Below, piece by piece: positions 16,347-25,485 of a stretch of DNA of 44,258 bases. Positions within the stretch are counted from its first letter, which is position 1; each line of letters begins with the position of its first letter. This DNA comes from Methylococcaceae bacterium (GTDB taxonomy: Bacteria > Pseudomonadota > Gammaproteobacteria > Methylococcales > Methylomonadaceae). The translations under genes and the position numbers were made by a program. The notes under the pieces were generated by a model, which was not told where the DNA came from, did not search any database, and saw nothing but the letters and a program-made list of their open reading frames with translations. Location of the stretch: positions 1 to 44,258 of the forward strand of contig DAOUSK010000005.1 in assembly GCA_030627265.1 (NCBI GenBank). The letters run 5' to 3'.

Positions 16347-17243
16347 ATGTTAATCATTAGTTTTTTAGCCATTATTATTGGTATTTTATTAGGGTTGCTC
16401 GGTGGCGGTGGTTCTATTTTGACTGTCCCTGTACTCATTTATTTAGCTGATATACCCGCAAAAAATGCGATTATTACTTCTCTTTTTGTCGTAGGCTCTA
16501 CCAGCTTAATCGCCACTATTACCCACGCATCTAAAAAGCATGTTTGCTGGAAAACTGGCGGTATTTTTGGTTCCGCTGGAATGCTTGGTGCATTTTCAGG
16601 CGGGCGATTAAACGCTTATATTCCTGATGCTTTACTTCTTATTTTACTGGCTATTGTGATGCTTTTTGCGGCATTATCTATGCTACTAAAAAAACAAAAA
16701 ACCACTTCTTTAGCAGCACAAAAAGAGCTTTCTTTTTGTCCGCTTGAACTGCCTATTATTGCCATTTTATTAGATGGTTTTTTTCTAGGCCTAATTACTG
16801 GTTTAGTGGGAGTCGGTGGTGGTTTTTTACTTGTACCTGCTCTTATGCACTTAGCACAACTCCCTATGCATGCAGCCATTGGGACTTCACTATTTATTAT
16901 TTGCTTACAAAGCTTTGCTGCACTGATGGGACATGCCGCCCATATCTCTATCGACATACCACTAACAGTGTCAATCAGTTTCTTAGCGATTATAGGGAGT
17001 TTCATTGGTGCAAAATTAGCCCTTCACTTTCCTCCTGCTTTATTAAAGAAAAGTTTTGGCTACTTTGTTTTAACTTTAGGCAGCGCTCTACTTTACAAAG
17101 AAGCTAACCAGTCAATGATTAACCAATTACACCTATTAATAGCTGAAAATCAAGCCTTTATCTCGGGTGCATCATCAGCTATCATTGTTGCGCTGTTATA
17201 CCGCGTCTGGCTATGGCTACATACAAAAACCAATAAAATATAA
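16347..17243 (+). CDS. TauE/SafE-family sulfite or anion exporter
   Basis: From ATG 16347 this is a 298-residue integral membrane protein with about eight hydrophobic segments. It has two internally related halves, each beginning with a glycine-rich motif: LGLLGGGGSILTVP near residue 14 and ITGLVGVGGGFLLVPAL near 155. That duplicated motif is the hallmark of TauE/SafE (DUF81) exporters. AAGGA lies 8 bases upstream of this ATG. The longer open frame from 16287 would add a polar, non-homologous leader. Pairing with the persulfide dioxygenase suggests export of the sulfite it makes; the true substrate is unproven. Confidence 0.88.
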   Translation: MLIISFLAIIIGILLGLLGGGGSILTVPVLIYLADIPAKNAIITSLFVVGSTSLIATITHASKKHVCWKTGGIFGSAGMLGAFSGGRLNAYIPDALLLILLAIVMLFAALSMLLKKQKTTSLAAQKELSFCPLELPIIAILLDGFFLGLITGLVGVGGGFLLVPALMHLAQLPMHAAIGTSLFIICLQSFAALMGHAAHISIDIPLTVSISFLAIIGSFIGAKLALHFPPALLKKSFGYFVLTLGSALLYKEANQSMINQLHLLIAENQAFISGASSAIIVALLYRVWLWLHTKTNKI

Positions 17244-17267
17244 CGCTTTGTTTCCATCAAAAAAACT

Positions 17268-17936
17268 ATGAAAATTTATTCCATAATTTATTTCGTGTTA
17301 TTTTTTATAAGTAGTACACCTAATTTAGCTTTTGCAGAAAATATCGACCTTACTTTAAGCCAACTAACATCATCCCCTAGCTTTTTAAAAACTAAAACAA
17401 TCGCTAACACCAACCTACAATCTTGCCAGTCTGATTTTTATGTCTATGACCCAGTCATATCTAATGGCATAACAGGTAATACAAAAAACAAAACCTCACT
17501 TATCTACCTAAATAACACTGTTAAAGCCCAGTTAAAAAAAATGAGTTCTGGTGTTTTTCGGCACGTTACTATGGAAGTTGCCGCGTCACTATTTAGTTTC
17601 AATAGCGATGCTTTATCCCCAGAAAGCATCGCCAAACATATTACGGCTGGTACTCAAGGTTTTTTACCTTTTATTTATGCTAACGGCGTTACCATTACAC
17701 AAGTCATATCAAAAGGAAAAACCATTATTTACAGAACAGAAATGCCTATTACAAAAAACAATAGGCACGTTGCTGAGCTTGCCGCCGCCGGCAGAGAGTT
17801 TTCTATTTCAGCCGTTTGTGATGACTTGGATAAAATTAATGACCTATTGGAGCAAAAAATTATTATTCAATATGACTATTATGATTCAACCGGAGCATTT
17901 TACAGCTCCTTTTCCCTCAATGGCTATTCTGGGTAA
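17268..17936 (+). CDS. secreted protein of unknown function
   Basis: I do not recognise this 222-residue protein. It has a clear signal peptide (MKIYSIIYFVLFFIS, cleavage near AFA-EN at 23) and no further membrane segment, so it is probably periplasmic or surface-exposed. The mature protein has two cysteines (about 53 and 184) that could form a disulfide. It starts 24 bases after the exporter gene in the same direction and may ride on that transcript, but nothing in its sequence ties it to sulfur metabolism. No intrinsic terminator is evident before the convergent osmC gene. Confidence 0.75.
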   Translation: MKIYSIIYFVLFFISSTPNLAFAENIDLTLSQLTSSPSFLKTKTIANTNLQSCQSDFYVYDPVISNGITGNTKNKTSLIYLNNTVKAQLKKMSSGVFRHVTMEVAASLFSFNSDALSPESIAKHITAGTQGFLPFIYANGVTITQVISKGKTIIYRTEMPITKNNRHVAELAAAGREFSISAVCDDLDKINDLLEQKIIIQYDYYDSTGAFYSSFSLNGYSG

Positions 17937-17993
17937 CAACAAAAAACACTCAGGGTTCTTTTAATTATCCAGTCTTAACAATAAAATCTGCCC

Positions 17994-18413
17994 TTATTTT
18001 TGCTCTAGCATCTCAAAATCATGGGTAATTTCAACAGCCTTTTCTAACATAATAGAAGCTGAGCAATATTTTTCTGCTGATAATTTAACGGCTCGCGCAA
18101 CTGACGCTTCCTTTAAGTTTTTTCCTGTCACCACAAAGTGCACATGAATTTTACTGAAAACCTTAGGCACTGTGTCAACACGTTCCGCAGTAATCTCTGC
18201 AACACAATCAGTGACATTCTGGCGACTTTTTTGCAAAATTTGCATCACGTCAAATGACGTGCACCCGCCCATCCCTAACAACAATAACTCCATAGGGCGA
18301 ATACCTAGGTTTTTTCCACCTAATTCAGGCGGGCCATCCATGACAACTGTGTGCCCACTTCCTGACTCACCGAGGAACATCATATCTCCCACCCACTTAA
18401 CTTTAACTTCCAT
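17994..18413 (-). CDS. OsmC-family peroxiredoxin-like protein
   Basis: This 139-residue protein has the OsmC fold. The two active-site cysteines lie in LGMGGCTSFDVMQIL (about residue 51) and AEKYCSASIML (about 115). Members reduce organic hydroperoxides with thiols; this one resembles the YhfA-like subgroup, for which the substrate is poorly known. It follows fliK on the minus strand by about 40 bases, probably by chance rather than as part of flagellar assembly. Its length is normal and both cysteines are intact. Confidence 0.88.
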   Translation of the reverse strand: MEVKVKWVGDMMFLGESGSGHTVVMDGPPELGGKNLGIRPMELLLLGMGGCTSFDVMQILQKSRQNVTDCVAEITAERVDTVPKVFSKIHVHFVVTGKNLKEASVARAVKLSAEKYCSASIMLEKAVEITHDFEMLEQK

Positions 18414-18454
18414 TATTTTTACCTTTTATTCTTTAATATTGGCCTTTGGCATTA

Positions 18455-19756
18455 TTATGCATAAAGACTGAGTAGGCCATTACTTGCAACAGCACGACCT
18501 AAGTTAATTTCATCAGCAAGACTATCACTTTCTGAATTATTTTCACCTAAATGATCTAGCTTACCCACATTTTCTTTATTATGCTCTTGTTGAGCATCTT
18601 CCATCGCTTGTCTTGCATTATTTTGCCCCTGTTGTTGCTGAGAAACGTTAACATCAGCTAAAGCAATTTGCTGTGCATTTAACATTTCACGTAACCTAGG
18701 TAAAGCTGATTCAACCGCATCACGTACTGTCGCATTATGCACATTAATAGCAATATTAGCCTGTTGCTCAGCATCCATTTTAATACTGATTGAAACAGGC
18801 CCTAAATTATTAGGGTTGATTCTAAGTTCTACACTAGAAACGCCCTTATTTTGCATCCAAATAATACGATCACTAAACTCTTGCTTCCATTCAGGATGAT
18901 TCAATGGCTTTGTCATAGCAGGCACTTCTTGCTTGCTTGCTTGCATCGATTCAACTTGTCTGTTTAAGCTTGCTAAATCAGCTACTATATTTTTGTTAGC
19001 TGAATTATCATTCCCTTGTAATTGTGTCGAAAGCGATAAATCAGGCAGCTTTGTTACCAGTTTATCTGAAGGTAAATCACTCGTTACTAACTCCGACCTA
19101 ATAGATGAATTTAAAGTGGATAACTTAAGTTCATTCTTTGCACCTAATTCTTTAGCAAGCTCTGAATAACCTTTATTTCCATTATCTATTTTCTCTGGTT
19201 TAAATAAAACCGAAGCTGCAACTTCAACCCTATCTGACAATGTTTTTGCTTGCTCAGCAACCGTAGAAATTTGATTCGTAGCTTTTTGTTTTTCAGCCGC
19301 ATTTAACAAAGCCTGCGTTGCCGTATTAAGACCAATATTCTCTGATTTGCTACCTAGTTGCTTATCTAATTGTGCTTGTGCATTTTGTAATGGAAAATGA
19401 TTATCTAGCAAATCAAGCTTTTCAGTATCACCTAATTGCGCAACTATATCCTTTAGCGCATCAATGGTTCCATCTAAATCAATATTTTCTGGTTTTATTT
19501 CTGAAAGTGAAAGCGGCAAAATATTATAATCTAAAGCGGAACTTTTCTGCCCTACTTGATCACTACCCTGTTCAGGCTCATTATGCGGTTCATTTTCAGT
19601 TTGGGCGTCATTTTGTATCGCATTAAGCTCTTCATTTAATGACTCAGAAAACGGTTCATCAGCACCAGAAGTTTCTACTTCTCTTTTACTTGGCTGTGCG
19701 GCATCATTCGCTTTCGGGTTTACTTTAGGGGCTGAATGTATAACTGTAACTGACAT
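18455..19756 (-). CDS. fliK: flagellar hook-length control protein FliK
   Basis: This 433-residue protein has a long, low-complexity, Q/N/S/E-rich N-terminal two thirds and a conserved C-terminal Flg_hook domain (about 283-375). That domain includes VSSVELRINPNNLGPVSISI and VRDAVESALPRLREML. FliK measures the hook and switches export from hook to filament subunits. It is the last gene of the flagellar block here. The disordered N-terminus, which acts as the ruler, is expected to diverge between species. No fliL-fliM genes follow, so the rest of the export and motor genes are elsewhere. Confidence 0.88.
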   Translation of the reverse strand: MSVTVIHSAPKVNPKANDAAQPSKREVETSGADEPFSESLNEELNAIQNDAQTENEPHNEPEQGSDQVGQKSSALDYNILPLSLSEIKPENIDLDGTIDALKDIVAQLGDTEKLDLLDNHFPLQNAQAQLDKQLGSKSENIGLNTATQALLNAAEKQKATNQISTVAEQAKTLSDRVEVAASVLFKPEKIDNGNKGYSELAKELGAKNELKLSTLNSSIRSELVTSDLPSDKLVTKLPDLSLSTQLQGNDNSANKNIVADLASLNRQVESMQASKQEVPAMTKPLNHPEWKQEFSDRIIWMQNKGVSSVELRINPNNLGPVSISIKMDAEQQANIAINVHNATVRDAVESALPRLREMLNAQQIALADVNVSQQQQGQNNARQAMEDAQQEHNKENVGKLDHLGENNSESDSLADEINLGRAVASNGLLSLYA

Positions 19757-19797
19757 TTCCTTTTCCTCATTATAGAGTCATGTATCGCTTCTATAAT

Positions 19798-20250
19798 TTA
19801 ATAAGCAGCATTTGTGCCAGATCTTTTCTTTCTAGCCGTCCTTTCATCCATTTCTAGTTGCTCTTTTTTTTCTAGCTCTTTTTGCTCAGAAACTCTTGCC
19901 TTAAATTGAATTTTTTCAATGTTTTTAGTATTTAAATGCGCTTTTTCCCATTGCTTTTTTAACTCATTAACTTGATTAGCCATTTGTTCTAATGCTTGTT
20001 TTTCACCTGTAATGGCTTTATCCATTTTTTCAAGAAATGCTTTAAATTCAATCAACCGAAACACTGAAATTCCGTTTTCTAACTGCTCTGCATTTTTATC
20101 TAAGTAGTCTTTCCGGTAGTTTGTAAGATTATCTACTTGGCTTTCTTTTTGCTGTTTCTCAGTCTGCTTCAACCCTAACGCTTCTAAGTATTTTTTTTCT
20201 TCTCTTGCTTTTAAATCAATAATGACTTGTAATCGTTGCGATTTTTTCAT
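19798..20250 (-). CDS. fliJ: flagellar export chaperone FliJ
   Basis: This 150-residue, almost entirely helical, charged coiled-coil protein starts MKKSQRLQVIIDLKAREEKK, as FliJ proteins do. It ends in a lysine/arginine-rich tail. FliJ sits in the centre of the FliI ATPase ring and links it to the export gate. Sequence conservation of FliJ is low. The identification rests on length, the coiled coil and its place directly after fliI (4-base gap) and before fliK. Confidence 0.88.
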   Translation of the reverse strand: MKKSQRLQVIIDLKAREEKKYLEALGLKQTEKQQKESQVDNLTNYRKDYLDKNAEQLENGISVFRLIEFKAFLEKMDKAITGEKQALEQMANQVNELKKQWEKAHLNTKNIEKIQFKARVSEQKELEKKEQLEMDERTARKKRSGTNAAY

Positions 20251-20254
20251 TAGT

Positions 20255-21622
20255 TTAAGTACCTATTAATAATGCATCAAGTTCACTTAAACTACGACTA
20301 ATGTCAACAGCATCATTCATACCTTGCTGTAGAAAATCAAGTATGCTTTTATTTTTCATAATCGCTGCATCAATTCTTGAGTCACTCCCTGGCTGATAAG
20401 CGCCTACACTAATTAAGTCTTTATTTTGTTGATACAAAGAATATAAGCTTCTCAACTCTCGTGCTTTTAACATATGTTGCTCATCAACCACATCAGGCAT
20501 AACTCGGCTAATTGAAGCCTCTATATCAATCGCGGGAAAATGCCCAGATTCAGCTAAACTTCTTGATAAAACAATGTGCCCATCTAAAACGCCACGCGCA
20601 GAATCAGCAACAGGATCATTATTATCATCCCCTTCGGTTAATACAGTATAAAAAGCGGTAATTGAACCACCGCCCTCATCTCCATTACCTGCACGCTCAA
20701 CTAAAGCAGGTAATTTCGCAAAAACTGAAGGCGGGTAACCTTTTGTTGCAGGAGGTTCATCAATCGCTAAAGCGATTTCTCGATGCGCTTGTGCAAAACG
20801 CGTTAAGGAATCCATCAATAACAAAACGTCTAAACCTTGAGCCCTAAAATATTCTGCAATACTCGTTGCGAGCATTGCACCATGAACTCGCATTAAGGGA
20901 GGATCATCAGCTGGGGTTGCAACAACAACAGCTCGACTCATTCCTTCTTCACCAAGAATTTTTAGTACAAATTCGTTAACCTCTCTCCCTCTTTCACCAA
21001 TTAGCCCGACTACGACAACATCAGCACTGGTAAATTTTGTCATCATCCCTAATAAAACACTTTTACCGACCCCCGTTCCGGCAAATAACCCCATACGCTG
21101 ACCTCTGCCAACACTAAGTATTGAATTAATTGCACGCACGCCAACATCTAAAGTATCGCGTATCGGTTTACGTAAAAGCGGGTTAATAGACTCACCCGTT
21201 AATAATCGAGTCGCTTCAGTCTTTAAGGGTCCTTTGCTATCTAAGGCTTTTCCTGAACCATCTAGTACTCGACCTAACAAACCAAAGCCCACTTTGATCA
21301 AGCTATTTTTGCCTAATGGAATAACTCGACAACCAGGCTCTAACCCATGTGGGTTTCCTGTCGGCATCAAAAAAATACGCTCTCCAGAAAAGCCAACAAC
21401 TTCAGCTTCTATAAATAAACCTTTTTTAGTTTCAATTTTGCACAGCGACCCGATAGAGGCGCGACAGCCGACAGCTTCTAAGGTCAAGCCAACCATTCGA
21501 GATAACCGCCCTTCAATGACTATTTCTTGCTCTATTGCTGCTCGGTTTATATAGGGTGAAAGCCGTGTAAGCCATTGCTTTTTTCGCTGCACATTCGGAA
21601 TAGTAGCATCACTATCACTCAC
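20255..21622 (-). CDS. fliI: flagellum-specific ATPase FliI
   Basis: This 455-residue protein is related to the F1 ATPase beta subunit. Visible features are the Walker A loop GLFAGTGVGKSVLLG near 178-192, VGLIGERGREV, and the Walker B strand LLLMDSLTRFAQAHREIALA. GYPPSVFAKLPALVERAG is the flagellar/type III export signature. It energises unfolding and export of flagellar subunits at the cytoplasmic side. The start overlaps the fliH stop as ATGA. Length is normal. Confidence 0.96.
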   Translation of the reverse strand: MSDSDATIPNVQRKKQWLTRLSPYINRAAIEQEIVIEGRLSRMVGLTLEAVGCRASIGSLCKIETKKGLFIEAEVVGFSGERIFLMPTGNPHGLEPGCRVIPLGKNSLIKVGFGLLGRVLDGSGKALDSKGPLKTEATRLLTGESINPLLRKPIRDTLDVGVRAINSILSVGRGQRMGLFAGTGVGKSVLLGMMTKFTSADVVVVGLIGERGREVNEFVLKILGEEGMSRAVVVATPADDPPLMRVHGAMLATSIAEYFRAQGLDVLLLMDSLTRFAQAHREIALAIDEPPATKGYPPSVFAKLPALVERAGNGDEGGGSITAFYTVLTEGDDNNDPVADSARGVLDGHIVLSRSLAESGHFPAIDIEASISRVMPDVVDEQHMLKARELRSLYSLYQQNKDLISVGAYQPGSDSRIDAAIMKNKSILDFLQQGMNDAVDISRSLSELDALLIGT

Positions 21623-22326
21623 TCAGGATCTTCCACTGAATCTTGATCTAAGATGAATGCAGCCATTTCAGAGATTCTAGTCTCAATCGTTTGATCAATT
21701 TGGGAAATATCTGCCTTTACTAAACACCCCCCTCGAGTAATTGAAGCATCCTCAATTAATCTCCACTGCTCAAGATCTTCTTCTTTAACAAATCCTTCTT
21801 TAACTATTTCTGCATCTTCTGGATGCAAGCTAATGGATACTTTGTTATTAGCGACAGGTAATACATTAAGCGTTTTTTTGACTACTTCGAGGATTTTTTC
21901 AGGCGATTGTTTTAACTCGCCATTAATGACTTGTTTTGCAATTAATAGACTTAATTGTACAAGTGACTTCTCTACTTCTTCATCTATATATTCAAAAGGT
22001 TCGCTTAAAGATTTTAGTAGCTCAGTGAATTTTTCTGCTCTCTCTTCAAGTAAATGTTTTCCTTCTGTATGCCCTAATTTTTTTCCTTCTTCAAAGCCTA
22101 GTTTTTTCCCTTTTTCAAAGCCTAGTTTTTCACCTTTTACATAGGCTTCTTGATACGCTTGTTTCTGTACCACATCAATATCTTTTGCGGTTAAAACAGT
22201 CGACTCAGCTTCCTCTAAAGTAATATCCTCAGATGTTCCAACCGAGACATCTGGCACATCCCATAGACTTAAAGTACCCAGTTCATCGTCAGAAAAAACA
22301 CTAGAGGATCTTTTAGACGAGCTCAT
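21619..22326 (-). CDS. fliH: flagellar assembly protein FliH
   Basis: FliH binds and restrains FliI and docks it to the C-ring. The protein has the family's glycine-repeat helix (GEKLGFEKGKKLGFEEGKK, about 73-91) and a conserved C-terminal part with SISLHPEDAEIV and RGGCLVKADISQID. The longest frame starts at a GTG at 22335. The ATG at 22326, three residues in, is better placed: it has GGAGG 8 bases upstream. That gives 235 residues and a 14-base overlap with fliG. The ribosome binding site is formed by glycine codons at the end of fliG. Confidence 0.9.
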   Translation of the reverse strand: MSSSKRSSSVFSDDELGTLSLWDVPDVSVGTSEDITLEEAESTVLTAKDIDVVQKQAYQEAYVKGEKLGFEKGKKLGFEEGKKLGHTEGKHLLEERAEKFTELLKSLSEPFEYIDEEVEKSLVQLSLLIAKQVINGELKQSPEKILEVVKKTLNVLPVANNKVSISLHPEDAEIVKEGFVKEEDLEQWRLIEDASITRGGCLVKADISQIDQTIETRISEMAAFILDQDSVEDPE

Positions 22327-23323
22327 CTCCTCCACCTCCGCCGCCTAACATAATTTCTCCAGCATCCGCTAATTTTCTAGCAACCGCTAAAATATCTTTT
22401 TGTGCTTGTTCAACATCACTTAATTTAGTTGGTGGAGCAGCCTCTAAATCATCCCTTAACATTTCTGCTGCTCTGCTAGACATATTGCTAAAAACCTTTT
22501 CTTTTAGCGCATCTTCTACACCACGCAGGGCAAGTAGTAGTTGATCAGTAGAAATCTCACGTAAAATAACTTGGATCCCACGATCATCAACGTCAACAAG
22601 ATCTGCAAAAACAAACATTTTTTCTTGTATTTTATCACTAAGCTCAGTGTCTATCTCACCTACCTCAGTCATGACAGATTCACTCACTGAACCTTCTAAA
22701 AAGTTCAAGATATTGGCAGCTGCATCAATTCCTCCAATAGCTGATGCTTGAACATTATCGCTTCCAGTGAGTTGTTTTTCCATAATACTATCAAGCTCTT
22801 TTAATGCCGCTGGCTGCACGCCATCAAGTGTTGCTATACGCATTAAAATATCAGAGCGCATATTTGCGGGTAGTAGCCCTAAAACCTCCGCAGATTGATC
22901 AGCATCTAATAAAGATAAAATGATAGTAATAATCTGTGGATGCTCTAAACGAATTAAATCTGCCACAGCACGAGCATCCATCCATCTTAACTGCTCTATT
23001 CCTTTGCTATTTTTTCCTAGTAAAATTCGGTCAATTAAACCACCCGCTTTCTCTTCACCTAAAGCGCTAGTCAGCATATCCCGAATATAATCATCCGAAT
23101 CCAAACCCACTGCCGTTTGCATTTTTATGGTCACAATAAATTCTTCGAGAACTGAATCCATCATCTCACCAGAAATATTGCTTAAATTAGCCATTGTCGC
23201 GCCAATGATCTGGACCTCTTTAGGCCCTAAGTTTTTTAATACGCTGGCTGCCTTATCTTGTCCCATTGCTAGCAGTAATAGCGATGCTTTTTCCGTTTGC
23301 GTATATTCCTCACTATTTGACAT
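22313..23323 (-). CDS. fliG: flagellar motor switch protein FliG
   Basis: This 336-residue FliG starts with the N-terminal MS-ring binding domain (KASLLLLAMGQDKAASVLKNL) and has EHPQIITIILSLLDADQSAEVLGLLP in the middle domain. The C-terminal torque domain includes FVFADLVDVDDRGIQVILREI and SSRAAEMLRDDLEA, which carry the charged residues that meet the stator. The C-terminus ends in a run of glycines (GGGGGGDELV), unlike the usual short acidic tail but near enough to be tolerated. It overlaps fliF by 11 bases and fliH by 14. Confidence 0.96.
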   Translation of the reverse strand: MSNSEEYTQTEKASLLLLAMGQDKAASVLKNLGPKEVQIIGATMANLSNISGEMMDSVLEEFIVTIKMQTAVGLDSDDYIRDMLTSALGEEKAGGLIDRILLGKNSKGIEQLRWMDARAVADLIRLEHPQIITIILSLLDADQSAEVLGLLPANMRSDILMRIATLDGVQPAALKELDSIMEKQLTGSDNVQASAIGGIDAAANILNFLEGSVSESVMTEVGEIDTELSDKIQEKMFVFADLVDVDDRGIQVILREISTDQLLLALRGVEDALKEKVFSNMSSRAAEMLRDDLEAAPPTKLSDVEQAQKDILAVARKLADAGEIMLGGGGGGDELV

Positions 23324-25043
23324 CAGAACTCACCCACGTTTTGATTACTTGAGCCACTAATTTAGGGTCATCATCTACCAATTTTTGTACATACTCTAAG
23401 CGTTTTTCATAACTTTGAGGAGACTCTAACAACAGTAAATCTTCTCCATCTGCACCAACATTAGATTGGCTATCACCTTTAATAGCAATGGCATTCCCAT
23501 CGCCATCATACCTAACTGCAATAGGTGCGCCATTTTCATCTTTAATTTCTAAAGGCTTATCTTTAGCAACTAAGCCTCGCATAGTAGGGCGCAAAACACC
23601 GAAAATAATAAATAATACAACTAAAACTGCGGCGACTTGTTTTAATAGATCAAGAAGCCACGATTGTTCCCACAAAGGAATTTCTGGCAAAATTTCCAAC
23701 TCATCAGGGGTCCTGAAGGCAATATTAGTTAGCGTCACTATATCGCCACGCCGCATATCATAACCAATTGACTGCTTAACTAAATCTGTAAATCGATTTA
23801 AGTTCTCTTGTGAAAATGGTAAATAATTAACATTACCTGTATTAGAAAATAGTTTTTGGTTATCTATCACGACTGCAACTGATAAACGCCTAATAACACC
23901 CGTCGCTAATTTAGTATGGGTAATGGTTTTATCTAGTTCAAAATTTCGTGTTGCTGTTTTACTGATAGATCCTGACCTTCCCCCGTCGCTTGCTTCATCT
24001 CCTTCTGCCTCACCTGTCGCGACTTCGGGAGCAATTCCAGCTGGTGGAGGCTGATTAGATAAAGCACCTGGCACACCTTGTAAAGCCGACGAAGAATTTT
24101 GATCCTCCGTTGTTTGCTCACTTCTTAAAGCAGGTAAATCAGGATTAAACATTTCCTGGGTTTTTTCTGTGACAGTAAAATCAACATCAGCAGAGACCTG
24201 AACGCGCATACCATTTTGCCCAACAATGGGCATCAGGATATTTTCTATACGTGTCATAAGGTGCTCTTCTAGCTCATTCTTGTAATCAAATTGTTTCGTC
24301 GTTAAAGAAAGCTCGGAATTCGCATCTTTAGAATTTAGTAAGCGCCCAGTCTGGTCAACAACGGTTACCTGCGATGCTTCCATTAACGGCACACTAGAAG
24401 CAACCAAATAAATAATGGCTTCAATCTGACCTTTGTCTAAACTACGCCCGCGGTATAAATCAAGAATAACAGAAGCACTCGGTTTTTTTTGCTTGCGTAC
24501 AAAAACGGACTGCTTGGGTAGTGCTAAAAGAACTCTCGCTTTTTTAACGTTTTGAATACTACTGATGGTACGGGAGATTTCCCCTTCTAAAGCACGTTGA
24601 AATCGCTTTAATTCTACATTTTTACTGGTCGTAAAACTGGTTTCTTTATCCAGTAATTCATAGCCTAAACTACTACTTCTTGGTAAGCCTTGTGCAGCTA
24701 ACTTTAATTTAATCTCTCTAACTGCCCCAGCCTTGACCATAATGGCACCAGAACGCTCATCAATTTTATATGCAAGCTCTAATTGCCCTAAAACCTCCAA
24801 AACTTCTGCTGCATCTTGCTCGGCTAAACTCGGAAATAAAAGGTCGTACGAAGGAGATTGCGACCATAAAACAACGGCAACACCAACTGCAACGCTAAAT
24901 GCTAAACCTAGCATTAAGCCAACTTGTTTTACAATACTTAGATCAGAAACCCCTTTAATTGCAGGGTGTACAATAGGAGGCTGTCCTGTTTCGCTAGGCA
25001 ATCCTGCCTCAGCTAAACTACGGCTTGCTTCTTGCTCACTCAT
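23313..25043 (-). CDS. fliF: flagellar MS-ring protein FliF
   Basis: This 576-residue FliF has two membrane segments (about 40-62 and 457-480) flanking a large periplasmic part. The periplasmic part has the ring-building motifs: ARVLLALPKQSVFVR and PSASVILDL in the YscJ-like domain, and a low-complexity P/G/A-rich insertion before the TRNFELDKT segment. The C-terminal cytoplasmic end (ESPQSYEKRLEYVQKLVDDDPKLVAQVIKTWV) is the FliG-binding helix. It anchors the motor in the inner membrane. It lies 19 bases after fliE. Confidence 0.96.
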   Translation of the reverse strand: MSEQEASRSLAEAGLPSETGQPPIVHPAIKGVSDLSIVKQVGLMLGLAFSVAVGVAVVLWSQSPSYDLLFPSLAEQDAAEVLEVLGQLELAYKIDERSGAIMVKAGAVREIKLKLAAQGLPRSSSLGYELLDKETSFTTSKNVELKRFQRALEGEISRTISSIQNVKKARVLLALPKQSVFVRKQKKPSASVILDLYRGRSLDKGQIEAIIYLVASSVPLMEASQVTVVDQTGRLLNSKDANSELSLTTKQFDYKNELEEHLMTRIENILMPIVGQNGMRVQVSADVDFTVTEKTQEMFNPDLPALRSEQTTEDQNSSSALQGVPGALSNQPPPAGIAPEVATGEAEGDEASDGGRSGSISKTATRNFELDKTITHTKLATGVIRRLSVAVVIDNQKLFSNTGNVNYLPFSQENLNRFTDLVKQSIGYDMRRGDIVTLTNIAFRTPDELEILPEIPLWEQSWLLDLLKQVAAVLVVLFIIFGVLRPTMRGLVAKDKPLEIKDENGAPIAVRYDGDGNAIAIKGDSQSNVGADGEDLLLLESPQSYEKRLEYVQKLVDDDPKLVAQVIKTWVSSDVK

Positions 25044-25062
25044 TATTTTCTATTAGCCGCTG

Positions 25063-25377
25063 TTACAGTGGCATATTCATAACTTCTTTGTAGGCATCGG
25101 ATAATTTATTCCGCACCTCTACCATTGCCTGAAAAGAAACACCTGCTTTTTGTACCGAAACCATTACTTCAGCCAAACTTGCATCTGATGTGCCTTTTTC
25201 AAAATCTGTTGTCATTTTTTGCGCTGTTTTTTGGGTTTTATTAACACTATCTATTGAATCCTTTAATAGTGAAGCAAAGTCCTCACCTGATGTTGCAACA
25301 GGTTTCGGCTTATTAGTCGCCTCTACAGACATTGCCCGCATCTGTGCTAGTACTTGATTTACGTTAACGTCACTCAT
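25063..25377 (-). CDS. fliE: flagellar hook-basal body protein FliE
   Basis: This 104-residue protein joins the MS ring to the rod. FASLLKDSIDSVNKTQ, the central helix, and the C-terminal SLAEVMVSVQKAGVSFQAMVEVRNKLSDAYKEVMNM are typical. Length is normal. It begins the fliEFGHIJK transcript. The 108-base region before it, which separates it from fleR, contains a GG element reminiscent of a sigma-54 promoter but no convincing matching -12 GC. Confidence 0.93.
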   Translation of the reverse strand: MSDVNVNQVLAQMRAMSVEATNKPKPVATSGEDFASLLKDSIDSVNKTQKTAQKMTTDFEKGTSDASLAEVMVSVQKAGVSFQAMVEVRNKLSDAYKEVMNMPL

Positions 25378-25485
25378 GGTCTTATCTCAGTTAATTTTCG
25401 ATTAAGTATCAAAAATCTAATCATCTCTAATTGTTATTTAAAGAAATACTATACATTTTTCAAGCCAAAAAATTAAAGACATAGT

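Noticed and set aside
25378-25485. sigma-54 promoter upstream of fliE
   Set aside because: A TTGGC element is present but the correctly spaced GC dinucleotide is not convincing.
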